Source of the DNA: Mesorhizobium sp. NZP2077
GTDB lineage: Bacteria; Pseudomonadota; Alphaproteobacteria; Rhizobiales; Rhizobiaceae
Direction of reading: 5' to 3'
NCBI RefSeq assembly: GCF_013170805.1
Contig: NZ_CP051293.1
Span: forward strand, 5,028,001 to 5,092,000
Length of the DNA stretch: 64,000 nt
Positions 10,181-17,473 of the stretch are shown in pieces. Under the pieces are notes generated by a model. It ran no database searches. It saw only the letters and a program-made list of their open reading frames with translations, and was not told where the DNA came from. Numbering within the stretch: the first letter of the stretch is position 1; each line of letters starts with the position of its first letter. The position numbers were made by a program, and so were the translations under genes.

Positions 10181-10788
10181 CGGTCCGCCAGCGCGAGCTT
10201 GGCGCCGAGCATGACGAAGGCGCCGGCAAATGTCCTGCGCATCCAGGTCAGCACCATTGGCCGCGAGGCGACGTGGCTGCGGATTGAAGCGGCGAAGATG
10301 CCGTAGCCGACGAAAACCACGAAGGTCAAAAGCATGAAGACGCTGCTGAGTTCCAGCATCTTCGACAGCGCATTGGGCTCGGTGGTGCTGACGAATTGCG
10401 GCAGGAAGGCGAAAAAGAAGATCGACAGTTTCGGATTGAGTACATTAACGAGGATGCCGGTGGCGATGACCTTGCCGGCCGAGCGCGGCGCGACATCGTC
10501 CTCGACGCTGAGGCCGCCCTTCTCCTTCAGCGTGTTCCAGGCCATGTAGAGCAGATAGGCGACTCCGAGATATTTCAGCGTCTCGAAGGCGACCGCACTG
10601 GTGTGCAGCAGTGCCGCAAGGCCAGTGATGGCGGCAGCCATGTGCGGGATGATGCCGAGCGTGCAGCCGAAAGCGGCAATGATCGAGGCCCGCGCACCGC
10701 GCGAAAGGCCGGCGCTCAGCGTGTAGAGAACGCCGGTGCCGGGCGAAGCCACGACGATCAGCGACGTCAACAGAAATTCGATGCTCAC
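10177..10788 (-). CDS. LysE/RhtB family amino-acid exporter
   Basis: This 203-residue inner-membrane protein has the six-helix LysE/RhtB pattern: VVASPGTGVLYTLSAGLSRG at the start (close to the family PGP.. and G..G motif), GLAALLHTSA, LKYLGVAYLLYMAW and GILVNVLNPKLSIFFFAFLPQFV, the hallmark NPK.. segment. Such proteins export amino acids or related small molecules by proton exchange. The start is GTG at 10788 with AGGA upstream. It faces the TadE-like trio, overlapping its last four bases. Confidence 0.9.
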   Translation of the reverse strand: MSIEFLLTSLIVVASPGTGVLYTLSAGLSRGARASIIAAFGCTLGIIPHMAAAITGLAALLHTSAVAFETLKYLGVAYLLYMAWNTLKEKGGLSVEDDVAPRSAGKVIATGILVNVLNPKLSIFFFAFLPQFVSTTEPNALSKMLELSSVFMLLTFVVFVGYGIFAASIRSHVASRPMVLTWMRRTFAGAFVMLGAKLALADR

Positions 10789-10866
10789 GATGGATTTCCT
10801 CCGACGCCCTGCCCTGTTGCAGCGTAGTCAGCAAGGAGGGTGCGCACAAGCCACCGGCAATCGTTG

Positions 10867-11220
10867 CTAAGAGGTCGGAAATCCGTGCGCCCGGCGCGCC
10901 ATCAGGCACTCCTCGTCGCCAGGCATGCAGGCGCGGCAGACGTCGGGGCGCAGTTCGTAGATGCCGCAAGCGGTCGATTTGCCGACTTCGCCCGACAGGG
11001 CCGAGCAGCGCGCGCCGTCACAGCGCATGCCCGACAGGTCGGCCGCCACATATTTTTCCGGGATCCGCTCCAATTGCGCTTCATCCTCGGTGGAGAAGCG
11101 AGGCCATTCGGCCGAATAGGAACAGCAGGCGCCGCAGCTCTGGCAGTCAAAAAGCGGAGCAGTCTCGCGTTGCGACGACACAAGGTTTGCGGCGGCGACC
11201 AGGGCGAGCAGGCCCGGCAT
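10867..11220 (-). CDS. YkgJ-type cysteine-cluster protein
   Basis: This 117-residue protein has the YkgJ arrangement: FDCQSCGACC (C26, C29, C32, C33), then C67, C72, C85 and the ending YELRPDVCRACMPGDEEC. The family is thought to bind zinc or an iron-sulfur cluster; its activity is not established. The ATG at 11220 is favoured because it begins just before the conserved part; upstream residues in frame are low-complexity Arg-rich sequence. It follows three small genes on the same strand and may be cotranscribed with them. Confidence 0.8.
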   Translation of the reverse strand: MPGLLALVAAANLVSSQRETAPLFDCQSCGACCSYSAEWPRFSTEDEAQLERIPEKYVAADLSGMRCDGARCSALSGEVGKSTACGIYELRPDVCRACMPGDEECLMARRAHGFPTS

Positions 11221-11254
11221 GGCCGGATTGCGTTCGGCGTCCTGCGGCAAGGCG

Positions 11255-11419
11255 CTATTTCTTCTTGGCCGTCTTGCCCTTCGGTGCGTCCGCCGGCGAC
11301 TTGAACAGGTCGGTCGCGGCGTCGGCGAGTTCACCGGCCTTCGCGGCAACCGGCTTGGCCGGCTTTGCAGCGGGGACCGGCGCTGCCGGCTGATCCTTGG
11401 TGGAGAATTTTATGGCCAT
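11255..11419 (-). CDS. Small Lys/Ala/Pro-rich protein of unknown function
   Basis: A 54-residue frame from ATG 11419 to TAG 11255 begins MAIKFSTKDQPAAPVPAA and ends GKTAKKK. Composition resembles small basic nucleic-acid-binding or histone-like tails, but no family is recognised. The start lies two bases from the end of the upstream gene at 11421, which suggests translational coupling and supports it being real. Confidence 0.55.
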   Translation of the reverse strand: MAIKFSTKDQPAAPVPAAKPAKPVAAKAGELADAATDLFKSPADAPKGKTAKKK

Positions 11420-11420
11420 G

Positions 11421-11828
11421 TCAGTCCTCGTCGACGAAACGCGATGATGGTGCGCGCGGATTGCGCAAGCGGCCGATCAGCGCCGAAACCGCCGTGATGT
11501 TCATTTCCTCGGGCGACCAGTTCTTTACCGCCTCGATGTGATGCGGCGCCAATTCACGATGCGTGCTGCCGCTATAGGCGGCATCCTGGTAGGTCACCCG
11601 CTCATGGGTCTTGGCGTCCTCGCGGACATATTCGATCAGATAGTTCGGGCACTCGGCACGGCCGCGCACACCGACGCGCACCTGGGCATCGCCATGGGCG
11701 CGCTTGCAGCGTTCGAGTTTTTCCAGCACGCGCCGGACGTACTCGACCGGCTTGTCGAGACCTTCGACCATGTCGGCGATGGTCGCATCGGCGGCGATCG
11801 GCGTTGGCGGTACGCGCTTGGTGGCCAT
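11421..11828 (-). CDS. Conserved unknown protein, 135 residues
   Basis: A soluble 135-residue protein with a helical N-terminal half (ADMVEGLDKPVEYVRRVLEKLERCK) and a more polar second half (YLIEYVREDAKTHERVTYQDAAYSG...). No catalytic motif or membrane segment is visible and I do not recognise the family. Its ATG shares a base with the stop of the upstream 75-residue gene (TGATG), and a third small gene follows two bases later, so it is the middle gene of a compact operon. Confidence 0.6.
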   Translation of the reverse strand: MATKRVPPTPIAADATIADMVEGLDKPVEYVRRVLEKLERCKRAHGDAQVRVGVRGRAECPNYLIEYVREDAKTHERVTYQDAAYSGSTHRELAPHHIEAVKNWSPEEMNITAVSALIGRLRNPRAPSSRFVDED

Positions 11829-12055
11829 CAGCGTTTTCCGGCTCGTTTCGGCAGCGCCGCGAGTGCTGCGGCCGCGGCCATCTCGTCAGCTTCCTTTTCC
11901 AGGCGCAGTTCGCGCAAGCGTGCGGTCTTGGCTTCCCGCGCTTCGCTGACGGCATCGCGCTCGGACATGATGCGGCCGAGCGACATCGACTGGGTTTGCG
12001 TCTTGCTGAACAGCGACACCGCCGGATCGGCGGCTGTCTTCGAATGGGCGGTCAA
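11828..12055 (-). CDS. Small unknown protein with predicted coiled coil, 75 residues
   Basis: The protein is charged and lacks hydrophobic segments. Residues about 34-62 (RDAVSEAREAKTARLREL and following) look like one long amphipathic helix, possibly a coiled coil. No family is recognised. The start at 12055 is preceded by AGGAGAAAG. It is the first of four genes on the minus strand reaching down to the YkgJ-type gene; tight overlaps argue for common expression. Confidence 0.6.
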   Translation of the reverse strand: MTAHSKTAADPAVSLFSKTQTQSMSLGRIMSERDAVSEAREAKTARLRELRLEKEADEMAAAAALAALPKRAGKR

Positions 12056-12230
12056 AATCTTTCTCCTGTCAGGAGCCTGGTGCCGTCAGGGCCAGACCGG
12101 GTCTTCGGTCAGGACCACGCACTAAGCAAACGGCATCGGGGCAATACGGCAGCGGATTCTAATTGCTGGAGCGTCCCTTAGCACGTTCAGCCCGATGCGC
12201 AGCGCATTTTCGGCGGCAGCAAGCGTAAAA

Positions 12231-12400
12231 TGAAAAAGGCCAGGCACCGCCTGACCTTCCATGGGAGCACCGCGCATCCAGATGGATGCACAGGAGACAC
12301 TCCTCTTATGGCGCATGATGTGCCTTGGAAACTCAGGTTTCCGTGGCCACGCGCGAGAATTCGCCAATCACCGGTGCCAGTACATCCGTGGTCACCGGGA
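12231..12400 (-). ncRNA. Candidate structured RNA downstream of cspA (3'UTR or sRNA)
   Basis: Between the cspA stop and the small-gene operon there is no convincing frame, but five consecutive inverted repeats: 12371-12398 (CCGGTGCCA with TGG-T-CACCGG), 12327-12342 (GGAAAC/GTTTCC), 12292-12304 (AGGAG/CTCCT), 12274-12289 (GCATCC/GGATGC) and a terminator at 12236-12258. On the minus strand the last forms AAGGTCAGGC-GGT-GCCTGGCCTT and runs into T residues. This could be a long cspA 3'UTR or an sRNA cut from it. The remainder, 12056-12230, holds only the upstream region of the gene starting at 12055. Confidence 0.4.
12233..12258 (-). terminator. Intrinsic terminator of the cspA transcript
   Basis: On the minus strand, a 10-bp stem (one G-U pair) with GGT loop ends in a T run (CCTTTTTC). 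It lies about 160 bases past the cspA stop. Confidence 0.7.
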
Positions 12401-12416
12401 CAGCTGAATTCTTTCT

Positions 12417-12626
12417 TCAGGCCGCCTTCAACTGGTCGGCGGACATCTTGCCCGACTTGTTGTCGCGGACCATCTCGTAGCCGAGCTTCTGGCCCTCGAC
12501 GATGTCGCGCATGCCGGCGCGCTCTACGGCCGAGATGTGGACGAAAACGTCGGCCGAGCCGTCGTCAGGCTGAATAAAACCAAAACCTTTGGTGGCGTTG
12601 AACCATTTAACTGTGCCGGTGCTCAT
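12417..12626 (-). CDS. cspA: Cold-shock domain protein
   Basis: This 69-residue protein is a complete cold-shock domain: [20 protein letters not shown] carries RNP1 (KGFGFI) and [11 protein letters not shown] carries RNP2 (VFVHI). Such proteins bind single-stranded RNA or DNA and melt secondary structure. The ATG at 12626 is preceded by AAAGGGTTC. A good promoter about 150 bases upstream implies a long leader with a hairpin, typical of cspA mRNAs controlled after transcription. An upstream in-frame extension is not supported. Confidence 0.95.
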   Translation of the reverse strand: MSTGTVKWFNATKGFGFIQPDDGSADVFVHISAVERAGMRDIVEGQKLGYEMVRDNKSGKMSADQLKAA

Positions 12627-12719
12627 GACGAACCCTTTCCATGGCAAATATTCGTTAACCGCGGTGCGAATGCACAACGATTTTTGTCTCGATTTTTGAT
12701 GTGGGAAGTTCGTCAAAGA

Positions 12720-12735
12720 CGCGCTCGAAAGCGCG
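12720..12735 (-). promoter_or_regulatory. UUCG-type hairpin in cspA leader
   Basis: On the minus strand CGCGCT-TTCG-AGCGCG is a perfect 6-bp stem with the very stable UUCG tetraloop, inside the presumed cspA 5' leader. Confidence 0.5.
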
Positions 12736-12772
12736 GATAACAAAAGTCAGTCAAACAAATATCGACGAAGTT

Positions 12773-12801
12773 CTTGTAGAGGCATTTCGCGACGATGTCA
12801 A
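12773..12801 (-). promoter_or_regulatory. cspA promoter
   Basis: On the minus strand TTGACA (12801-12796) and TACAAG (12778-12773) are spaced by 17 bases, a near-consensus promoter. The start would be near 12766, giving a leader of about 140 bases. Confidence 0.65.
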
Positions 12802-12948
12802 ATTCTACGCGTTTGAGCTTGAAACCATGTGCTCAAGCCGCCGCCCGGTGCAGCCATAATGCCGGGCGGCGAATGTCTTGGCGCCAACCTCATGCCTTTT
12901 CCAGCAGTCTGCTATTACCCATGGGCTAGGCTGCCCATGCCGGCCTCG

Positions 12949-13278
12949 TTACAGGATCGCGCTGATCAGCGGCAGGATTTCGTAATGGAAGCCGCGGCCC
13001 GAACGCGACAACGGATCGCCTTCGGTCACGGCCCTTGCCTCGGCCTCGCTCCCGACACGCAGGATCAGCAGCCCCCAAGGGCCGGCCGGGTCGGCGACCG
13101 GGCCAGCCAAGATCATGGTCCCCTCGCGCAGCTTGCCGCGCAGATAGTCGGCATGCCGCCCCATCAGTTCCCTCTCCTCCTCCGTCATGGTGAAAGCGAA
13201 GTCCGGCCGCGGCGGAATCAGCCGGCAATGGAATATCAATGGCGCAGTAGTTTCGTGCGGTCCATCATTGTTGGCCAT
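12949..13278 (-). CDS. YciI family protein
   Basis: This 109-residue protein matches the YciI/YCII fold, a small dimeric alpha-beta barrel: FTMTEEERELMGRHADYLRGKLREGTMILAGPVAD followed by GLLILRVGSEAEARAVTEGDP. The family has a conserved His/Asp pair (here H42 in RHADYL) and is thought to be enzymatic, but substrates are mostly unknown. It stands between the GST gene and cspA on the same strand, with a spaced start, so it may be expressed with GST. Confidence 0.8.
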   Translation of the reverse strand: MANNDGPHETTAPLIFHCRLIPPRPDFAFTMTEEERELMGRHADYLRGKLREGTMILAGPVADPAGPWGLLILRVGSEAEARAVTEGDPLSRSGRGFHYEILPLISAIL

Positions 13279-13317
13279 GGGCCCTCCTTCAGAGTGCCGT
13301 CAGTCGACGTCTGCATC

Positions 13318-13971
13318 CTATTCGTCCGGACCCGGTTCCGGCCACGGCTCTTTCGCCGCTTCCGCGTACCATTGCCGCATCGCTGGCGTTGCCAGCACGG
13401 CATCGACATAGGCGCGTGTATCCGGGGCCAGTTCGCCGCCATAGGTGTCGAAGCGGGTGACGACCGGCGCGTACATGGCATCGGCCGCGGTGAAATGGCC
13501 AAACAGGAAGGGGCCGCCCTTACCGTATTGTTCGCGGCACTCACGCCAAAGCGCCTCGATGCGAGCCCGCTGCACTTCCCCTTCGGCGTCGAGCGGCTTG
13601 TGCCCCTTCGGCCGGCGCAAATTCATCGGCCAGCCATAGCGGACGTCGCGAAAACCGGAATGCATCTCGGTCGCCGCCGCGCGAGCCAGCGCGCGGGCGT
13701 CGATATCGGCCGGCCAGAGTTTCTTGTCCGGAAACAGGTCGGCAAGATACTCAAGGATGGCAAGGGTTTCCCAGATGATCCTGCCATTGTGATTCAAGAC
13801 CGGCACCTGACCGGTCGGCGACACTTTTGCCAGGTTGGCAAAGGTTTCGGGCGTGCGCAGCCGCACAAAGCCTTCCTCGAACGGGATTTCCAGATGCCTC
13901 ATCGCCACCCATGGCCTTAGCGACCATGAGGAGAAGCATTTGTTGCCGATGTAGAGCTTGAATTCCGCCAT
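13318..13971 (-). CDS. Glutathione S-transferase
   Basis: This 217-residue cytosolic GST has the thioredoxin-like N-terminal domain KLYIGNKCFSSWSLRPW with likely catalytic Ser/Cys near 12-15, the cis-proline and glutathione-binding segment SPTGQVPVLNHNGRIIWETLAILEYLAD, and the helical C-terminal domain with FLFGHFTAADAMYAPVVTRF, the N-capping motif. It conjugates glutathione to electrophiles or acts in a related thiol reaction; substrate not evident. The ATG at 13971 follows GGGAGAAAA and matches the fold boundary. Confidence 0.9.
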   Translation of the reverse strand: MAEFKLYIGNKCFSSWSLRPWVAMRHLEIPFEEGFVRLRTPETFANLAKVSPTGQVPVLNHNGRIIWETLAILEYLADLFPDKKLWPADIDARALARAAATEMHSGFRDVRYGWPMNLRRPKGHKPLDAEGEVQRARIEALWRECREQYGKGGPFLFGHFTAADAMYAPVVTRFDTYGGELAPDTRAYVDAVLATPAMRQWYAEAAKEPWPEPGPDE

Positions 13972-14152
13972 TTTTCTCCCCTTGCGCACGATCGGTCGGC
14001 GCATGTCCACAGCCTAGCCTGCCAGCCTTGCCGGCGGAAGCAATTGTGCGCGTTTGGTCTGCTTCCGGGTTGCCGGAACCTAAACGATGCCAGTCCGTTT
14101 TATCCGCGCGGATGAATTCCCCGGAATTCAAGGACTCCCAGGAGATGCGAAA

Positions 14153-14332
14153 GTGGTGAACAGGGATCAGGTTGCCGGTGTGGCCAAGCAGATCAAAGGA
14201 TCTGTCAAACAGGCCGCCGGCAAGGCGACCGGCAACAGGAGGACCCAGGTTGAAGGCATGGCCGACAAGATCGCCGGCAAAGTGCAGAAGGCCTATGGCG
14301 ACGTGAAGGCCAAGGTCAAGAAGGCGTTCTGA
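14153..14332 (+). CDS. CsbD family stress protein
   Basis: This 59-residue protein is a CsbD-type polypeptide: VNRDQVAGVAKQIKGSVKQ, AAGKATGNRRTQVEGMADK and IAGKVQKAYGDVKAKVKK are the two family repeats. CsbD-like proteins are small, abundant, helical proteins induced under general stress; their biochemical role is not known. The start is GTG at 14153 with CAGGAGA eight bases upstream; the in-frame ATG at 14087 adds sequence unlike the family. It ends before a bidirectional terminator shared with the phosphoesterase gene. Confidence 0.85.
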   Translation: MVNRDQVAGVAKQIKGSVKQAAGKATGNRRTQVEGMADKIAGKVQKAYGDVKAKVKKAF

Positions 14333-14357
14333 TATCGCATCGAGAAATGCTCCCATG

Positions 14358-14386
14358 AAAAAGGCGGCCGCCAAGGCCGCCTTTTT
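14358..14386. terminator. Bidirectional intrinsic terminator
   Basis: GGCGGCC-GCCAA-GGCCGCC is flanked by A residues on the left and T residues on the right, so it can terminate both the CsbD gene and the convergent phosphoesterase gene. Confidence 0.85.
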
Positions 14387-15516
14387 CATGTGCTCCAGCC
14401 CTTGCTGAAGGCGTTGGTGAAGGTGACCCCGCCACGGTCATCGGTTGCCTCGCCCAACACGACGTCCATGCCATCGCTGGTCACCCTGGCCACGGCGAAA
14501 CCTCCCATATAGGCGGCCTTCGGCTTGAACAGGTCGAGCCCGTTACGACGATAGATCAGCGAAGCGTCATGCTGATGGCCGTGGAAAATGCCGACGACAT
14601 TGTAGCCCTTCAGCGCCGCCAGAAGCGCCTGCCTGTCGGCCTCGCCCCACCAGTGCGGCGGGCCGGCGCCGTCATCGTCGTAGGTGCGCCTGGCAGGATC
14701 CCACCGCTCCGTCGAAAACGTGTCCCAGCCATAGTGCTGGAACAGGATGACCGGGCGGCCATCCGCCGCATAGGTCGCAAGATCCTGCTTCAGCCATGGC
14801 AGGCTGCTGTCGGCGCCATGGCCGGTGTCGCCGGCAAAGCGGTGCGTCTGGACGAGATGCAGGCCGCCCCAGTCCCATGAATAGCAGTCGGTGTCGACAT
14901 CATAGTCAGTGGCCGGCACGGGTGGCTTGAAGAAGACGCCGGCGCGGTGGTTGACCTCAACATAGTCGCGCAGTTCGCGCCGATACCAGTCGACATGGTG
15001 CGACGGACCGTTCTGGTCGAGATCATGGTTGCCGAGCCCGACATAGACCGGCATATGCACGCGATCCGGGCCGACGCCCTGGCTGTAGCGCTGGCTGAAT
15101 TGCAGCAATTGCGTGCCCTCGCTCGGCTGGGTGATCTGGCCGCCACCATCGTCGGTGATGTCGCCGCCAACGACAAGGCCGAGCGGCATGCCGATCCTGT
15201 TGCCGGCCGAACGCAGGCCGGTGGCAACGCCGTTGATCTCGGCCGGCCAGTCCTTGTCAACGATGGCGTTCAGCGCCGCCACGTTGCGCAGCAGTGCCGC
15301 GTCGGTCTTGCCTTCCAACTGGCAGTTGGGGCTCAGGCCACTCGCCATGCGGCAGGCATGGACATCGGCAATGAACAGGAAGGTGGCGTCGATGGGCTGG
15401 ACGCGCTGTCCGGTCTGGCTGAACGCCGGGCGCGAAAGCGCGCCAGCCGCGGCAAGACCAGTTGCTTGAATGAGAAAGCTGCGTCGTGAAAGCAATTTTG
15501 GCCACCGGTGATTCAT
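14386..15516 (-). CDS. Tat-exported metallophosphoesterase
   Basis: This 376-residue protein starts with a twin-arginine signal, LLSRRSFLIQATGLAAAGAL (about residues 8-27), so it should be folded with its metals before export to the periplasm. The calcineurin-like phosphoesterase motifs are present in order: FIADVHA (D51, H53), VVGGDITDD, YVGLGNHDLD, LFQHYG and GIFHGHQHD. These bind two metal ions for phosphomonoester or diester hydrolysis. It stands alone, convergent with the CsbD gene. Substrate unknown. Confidence 0.85.
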   Translation of the reverse strand: MNHRWPKLLSRRSFLIQATGLAAAGALSRPAFSQTGQRVQPIDATFLFIADVHACRMASGLSPNCQLEGKTDAALLRNVAALNAIVDKDWPAEINGVATGLRSAGNRIGMPLGLVVGGDITDDGGGQITQPSEGTQLLQFSQRYSQGVGPDRVHMPVYVGLGNHDLDQNGPSHHVDWYRRELRDYVEVNHRAGVFFKPPVPATDYDVDTDCYSWDWGGLHLVQTHRFAGDTGHGADSSLPWLKQDLATYAADGRPVILFQHYGWDTFSTERWDPARRTYDDDGAGPPHWWGEADRQALLAALKGYNVVGIFHGHQHDASLIYRRNGLDLFKPKAAYMGGFAVARVTSDGMDVVLGEATDDRGGVTFTNAFSKGWST

Positions 15517-15617
15517 CGTCGATGGAGTTTCAGCACAAGCGGCGTCTGTCCGTCCAGTTCAGCAACATCACGGCTGGCTGAGCCATCGGAATGAGGTCCG
15601 GCACGGTATCGCCGGGT

Positions 15618-16457
15618 CTAGGCGCTCGTGAACGTCCTGTCGATCACCTCAGCGACAAAGGCCGGATCCTCCCAATGCGGATTGTGGCCACACTTCTCGG
15701 CGCGCACCATGCTTGCCCCAGATAGAGAACGCGACAGCGTCTCTTGGTGCGCGTCGCTGAACAACGGGTCGAGGACGCCGGCGATGATCAACGTTTTGAC
15801 GGCAACCTTTTGTGCCGCATCGGTCAGGTCAGCACGGCAAATCTCCTCCAGGATGGTGCGCCAACGCGCCGCGGGCATTGCCGAGGCGTCTTTCGCCAGG
15901 CCGCCGAGAAACGGTTGGGGTACCCCGGGCCGGCACGCATGCCACCAGTCATAGAACGGGTCGGCCGGTGATATCGGGTCGCGCAAGGCCTGCACACCCG
16001 CAACGAGCGGATGATCGCGCGCGAAACGGGGCTTCAATGTGCCGGCCATGACCACCAGCCCGCCGATACGGTCGTTGTGCCGCGCTGCCAGAGCGATGGC
16101 CACCATGGCGCCCAGCGAATGGCCAACGACAACAGGTTTATCGAGCTGCAAATGCCGGATCAGTCCGGCAATGTCGTCGGCGAAGTCGTCAATGCCGAAG
16201 CCTTTGCCCGCTGGCGATGCACCGTGACCGCGCAGGTCGGGCATGATCAGCCGGCGGCCGGCCAGATGCGGCGCCAGCAGCGAAAAGCTGCGGCTGGTAT
16301 CGGTGAAGCCATGCACCAAAACCAGCGCCGGTTCGGCGCCTGCGATCTCGACATAGGCGGTCTCGAGGCCAGCGAGATCGACGAATTGCTTGCGGCCGGC
16401 CCAGGCGTCCTGCTCCGCCCAGGAATCCGGAGCCGCTTCCAGCACGACCGATGTCAC
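15618..16457 (-). CDS. Alpha/beta hydrolase
   Basis: This 279-residue protein has the alpha/beta-hydrolase core: VLVHGFTDTSRSF oxyanion loop, GHSLG nucleophile elbow (112-116, Ser114), an acid in GVLDPLFSD, and His in CGHNPHWEDP. The sequence resembles small-ester or C-C bond hydrolases without lid domains large enough for lipases. Its ATG overlaps the stop of the choX-like gene (ATGA), so translation is coupled to a choline-binding protein; hydrolysis of a choline ester such as acetylcholine or a phospholipid derivative is a reasonable guess, not shown. Confidence 0.8.
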   Translation of the reverse strand: MTSVVLEAAPDSWAEQDAWAGRKQFVDLAGLETAYVEIAGAEPALVLVHGFTDTSRSFSLLAPHLAGRRLIMPDLRGHGASPAGKGFGIDDFADDIAGLIRHLQLDKPVVVGHSLGAMVAIALAARHNDRIGGLVVMAGTLKPRFARDHPLVAGVQALRDPISPADPFYDWWHACRPGVPQPFLGGLAKDASAMPAARWRTILEEICRADLTDAAQKVAVKTLIIAGVLDPLFSDAHQETLSRSLSGASMVRAEKCGHNPHWEDPAFVAEVIDRTFTSA

Positions 16458-17392
16458 AGGCCGAGCTTCTCCTTGACCGCGGCAAGGCCGGGCTTGCCGT
16501 CGAAAGTGGTGACGCCGGCGAGCCAGGCATCGAGGCGGGTCTTGTTCGCCGTGATCGCCTTCAGCGCCCCGTCCTCCGGCTTCAGGCCGTCATTGATCAG
16601 ATAACCCATGCCGACATTTTCGAAATCGATGTCGAAGGTGAGGTTTTTGAGGAATTGCGCGACGTTCGGGCATTGCTGCAGATAACCCTTGCGCACCTGC
16701 GTCGTCACCGTCGCGGCGCCGAAATTCGGGCCGAAAAACTTGTCGCCTCCGGTCAGGTACTTGAAGTCGTACATGGTGTTCATCGGGTGCGGCGCCCAAC
16801 CTTGGAAGACGATGAACTGCTTCTCCTTGATCTCATAGCCGACCTCGGAAAGCATGCCGGCTTCACTCGACTCGACCACTTGCCAGCCGCCGAGACCGAG
16901 CGACGGGTCGGCGATGGCGTCCATCATCAGCTGGTTCGAACCGGGCTCGATGCCGTACATCTTCTTGCCGAACTTGTCGGCAAACTTGTGCAGATCGGCA
17001 AAATCCTTGACGCCGGCATCCCAGACATAGGTCGGAACGGCGAAGGTGTATTTGGCGCCTTCGAGATTGACGCGCACATTCTCGGCCGAGCCGTCCTTCT
17101 TGTAAGGTTCGTAATAGGTGACCATGGCCGGGTCCCAATAGCCGAGGAACAGGTCCAGATCGTTGTTCTTCATGCCTTCGTAGATGACGTTGATGCCCAG
17201 CACCGAGCTTTGCGGCTGGTAGCCGAGCGCGCCGAGCAAGACATTGGCGACGCCGGTGGTGAAGGCAAGATCGTTCCAGCCCGGTTCGGCCATGCGGACC
17301 GCCCTGCACTGCTCGGCCTCGGCCGCTTGAGTCGCCTGAGCGCTCAGCATCAGGGCTGCAAGACAGACGCCATTTGCAAGCATGCGGACCAT
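16454..17392 (-). CDS. choX: Choline ABC transporter substrate-binding protein
   Basis: This 312-residue protein has a signal peptide (LANGVCLAALMLSAQATQA) and the OpuAC/ProX fold of quaternary-ammonium binding proteins. Aromatic residues that in Sinorhizobium ChoX cage the trimethylammonium group have counterparts here: W39 in EPGWND, W86 in GYWDP, Y115 in AKYTF and W199 in FQGWAPHPMN. It should deliver choline to an ABC importer for glycine-betaine synthesis. The usual permease and ATPase genes (choW, choV) are not adjacent; a coupled hydrolase follows instead. AGAGGAG precedes the ATG. An operator for the divergent BetI-like repressor lies upstream. Confidence 0.88.
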   Translation of the reverse strand: MVRMLANGVCLAALMLSAQATQAAEAEQCRAVRMAEPGWNDLAFTTGVANVLLGALGYQPQSSVLGINVIYEGMKNNDLDLFLGYWDPAMVTYYEPYKKDGSAENVRVNLEGAKYTFAVPTYVWDAGVKDFADLHKFADKFGKKMYGIEPGSNQLMMDAIADPSLGLGGWQVVESSEAGMLSEVGYEIKEKQFIVFQGWAPHPMNTMYDFKYLTGGDKFFGPNFGAATVTTQVRKGYLQQCPNVAQFLKNLTFDIDFENVGMGYLINDGLKPEDGALKAITANKTRLDAWLAGVTTFDGKPGLAAVKEKLGL

Positions 17393-17414
17393 TTCGATTC
17401 TCCTCTATCGCTAG

Positions 17415-17452
17415 ATTGACCAGTTGGTTTTCTTATTGTCCCATTGGTCAAT
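17415..17452. promoter_or_regulatory. Inverted repeat between choX and betI-like gene, probable operator
   Basis: ATTGACCA and TGGTCAAT are perfect 8-bp arms 22 bases apart, in the 81-base divergent region. They could be two half-sites or two dimer sites of the BetI-like repressor. Confidence 0.55.
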
Positions 17453-17473
17453 TGTTGATCTCGGCGGACGAAA

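Noticed and set aside
12122..12367. 81-codon minus-strand frame
   Set aside because: It lies over the hairpin cluster, has no family likeness, and composition follows the hairpins rather than protein constraints.
12840..12870. GC-rich hairpin GCCGCCCGG/CCGGGCGGC as terminator of the YciI gene
   Set aside because: No T run on either side; its role cannot be stated.
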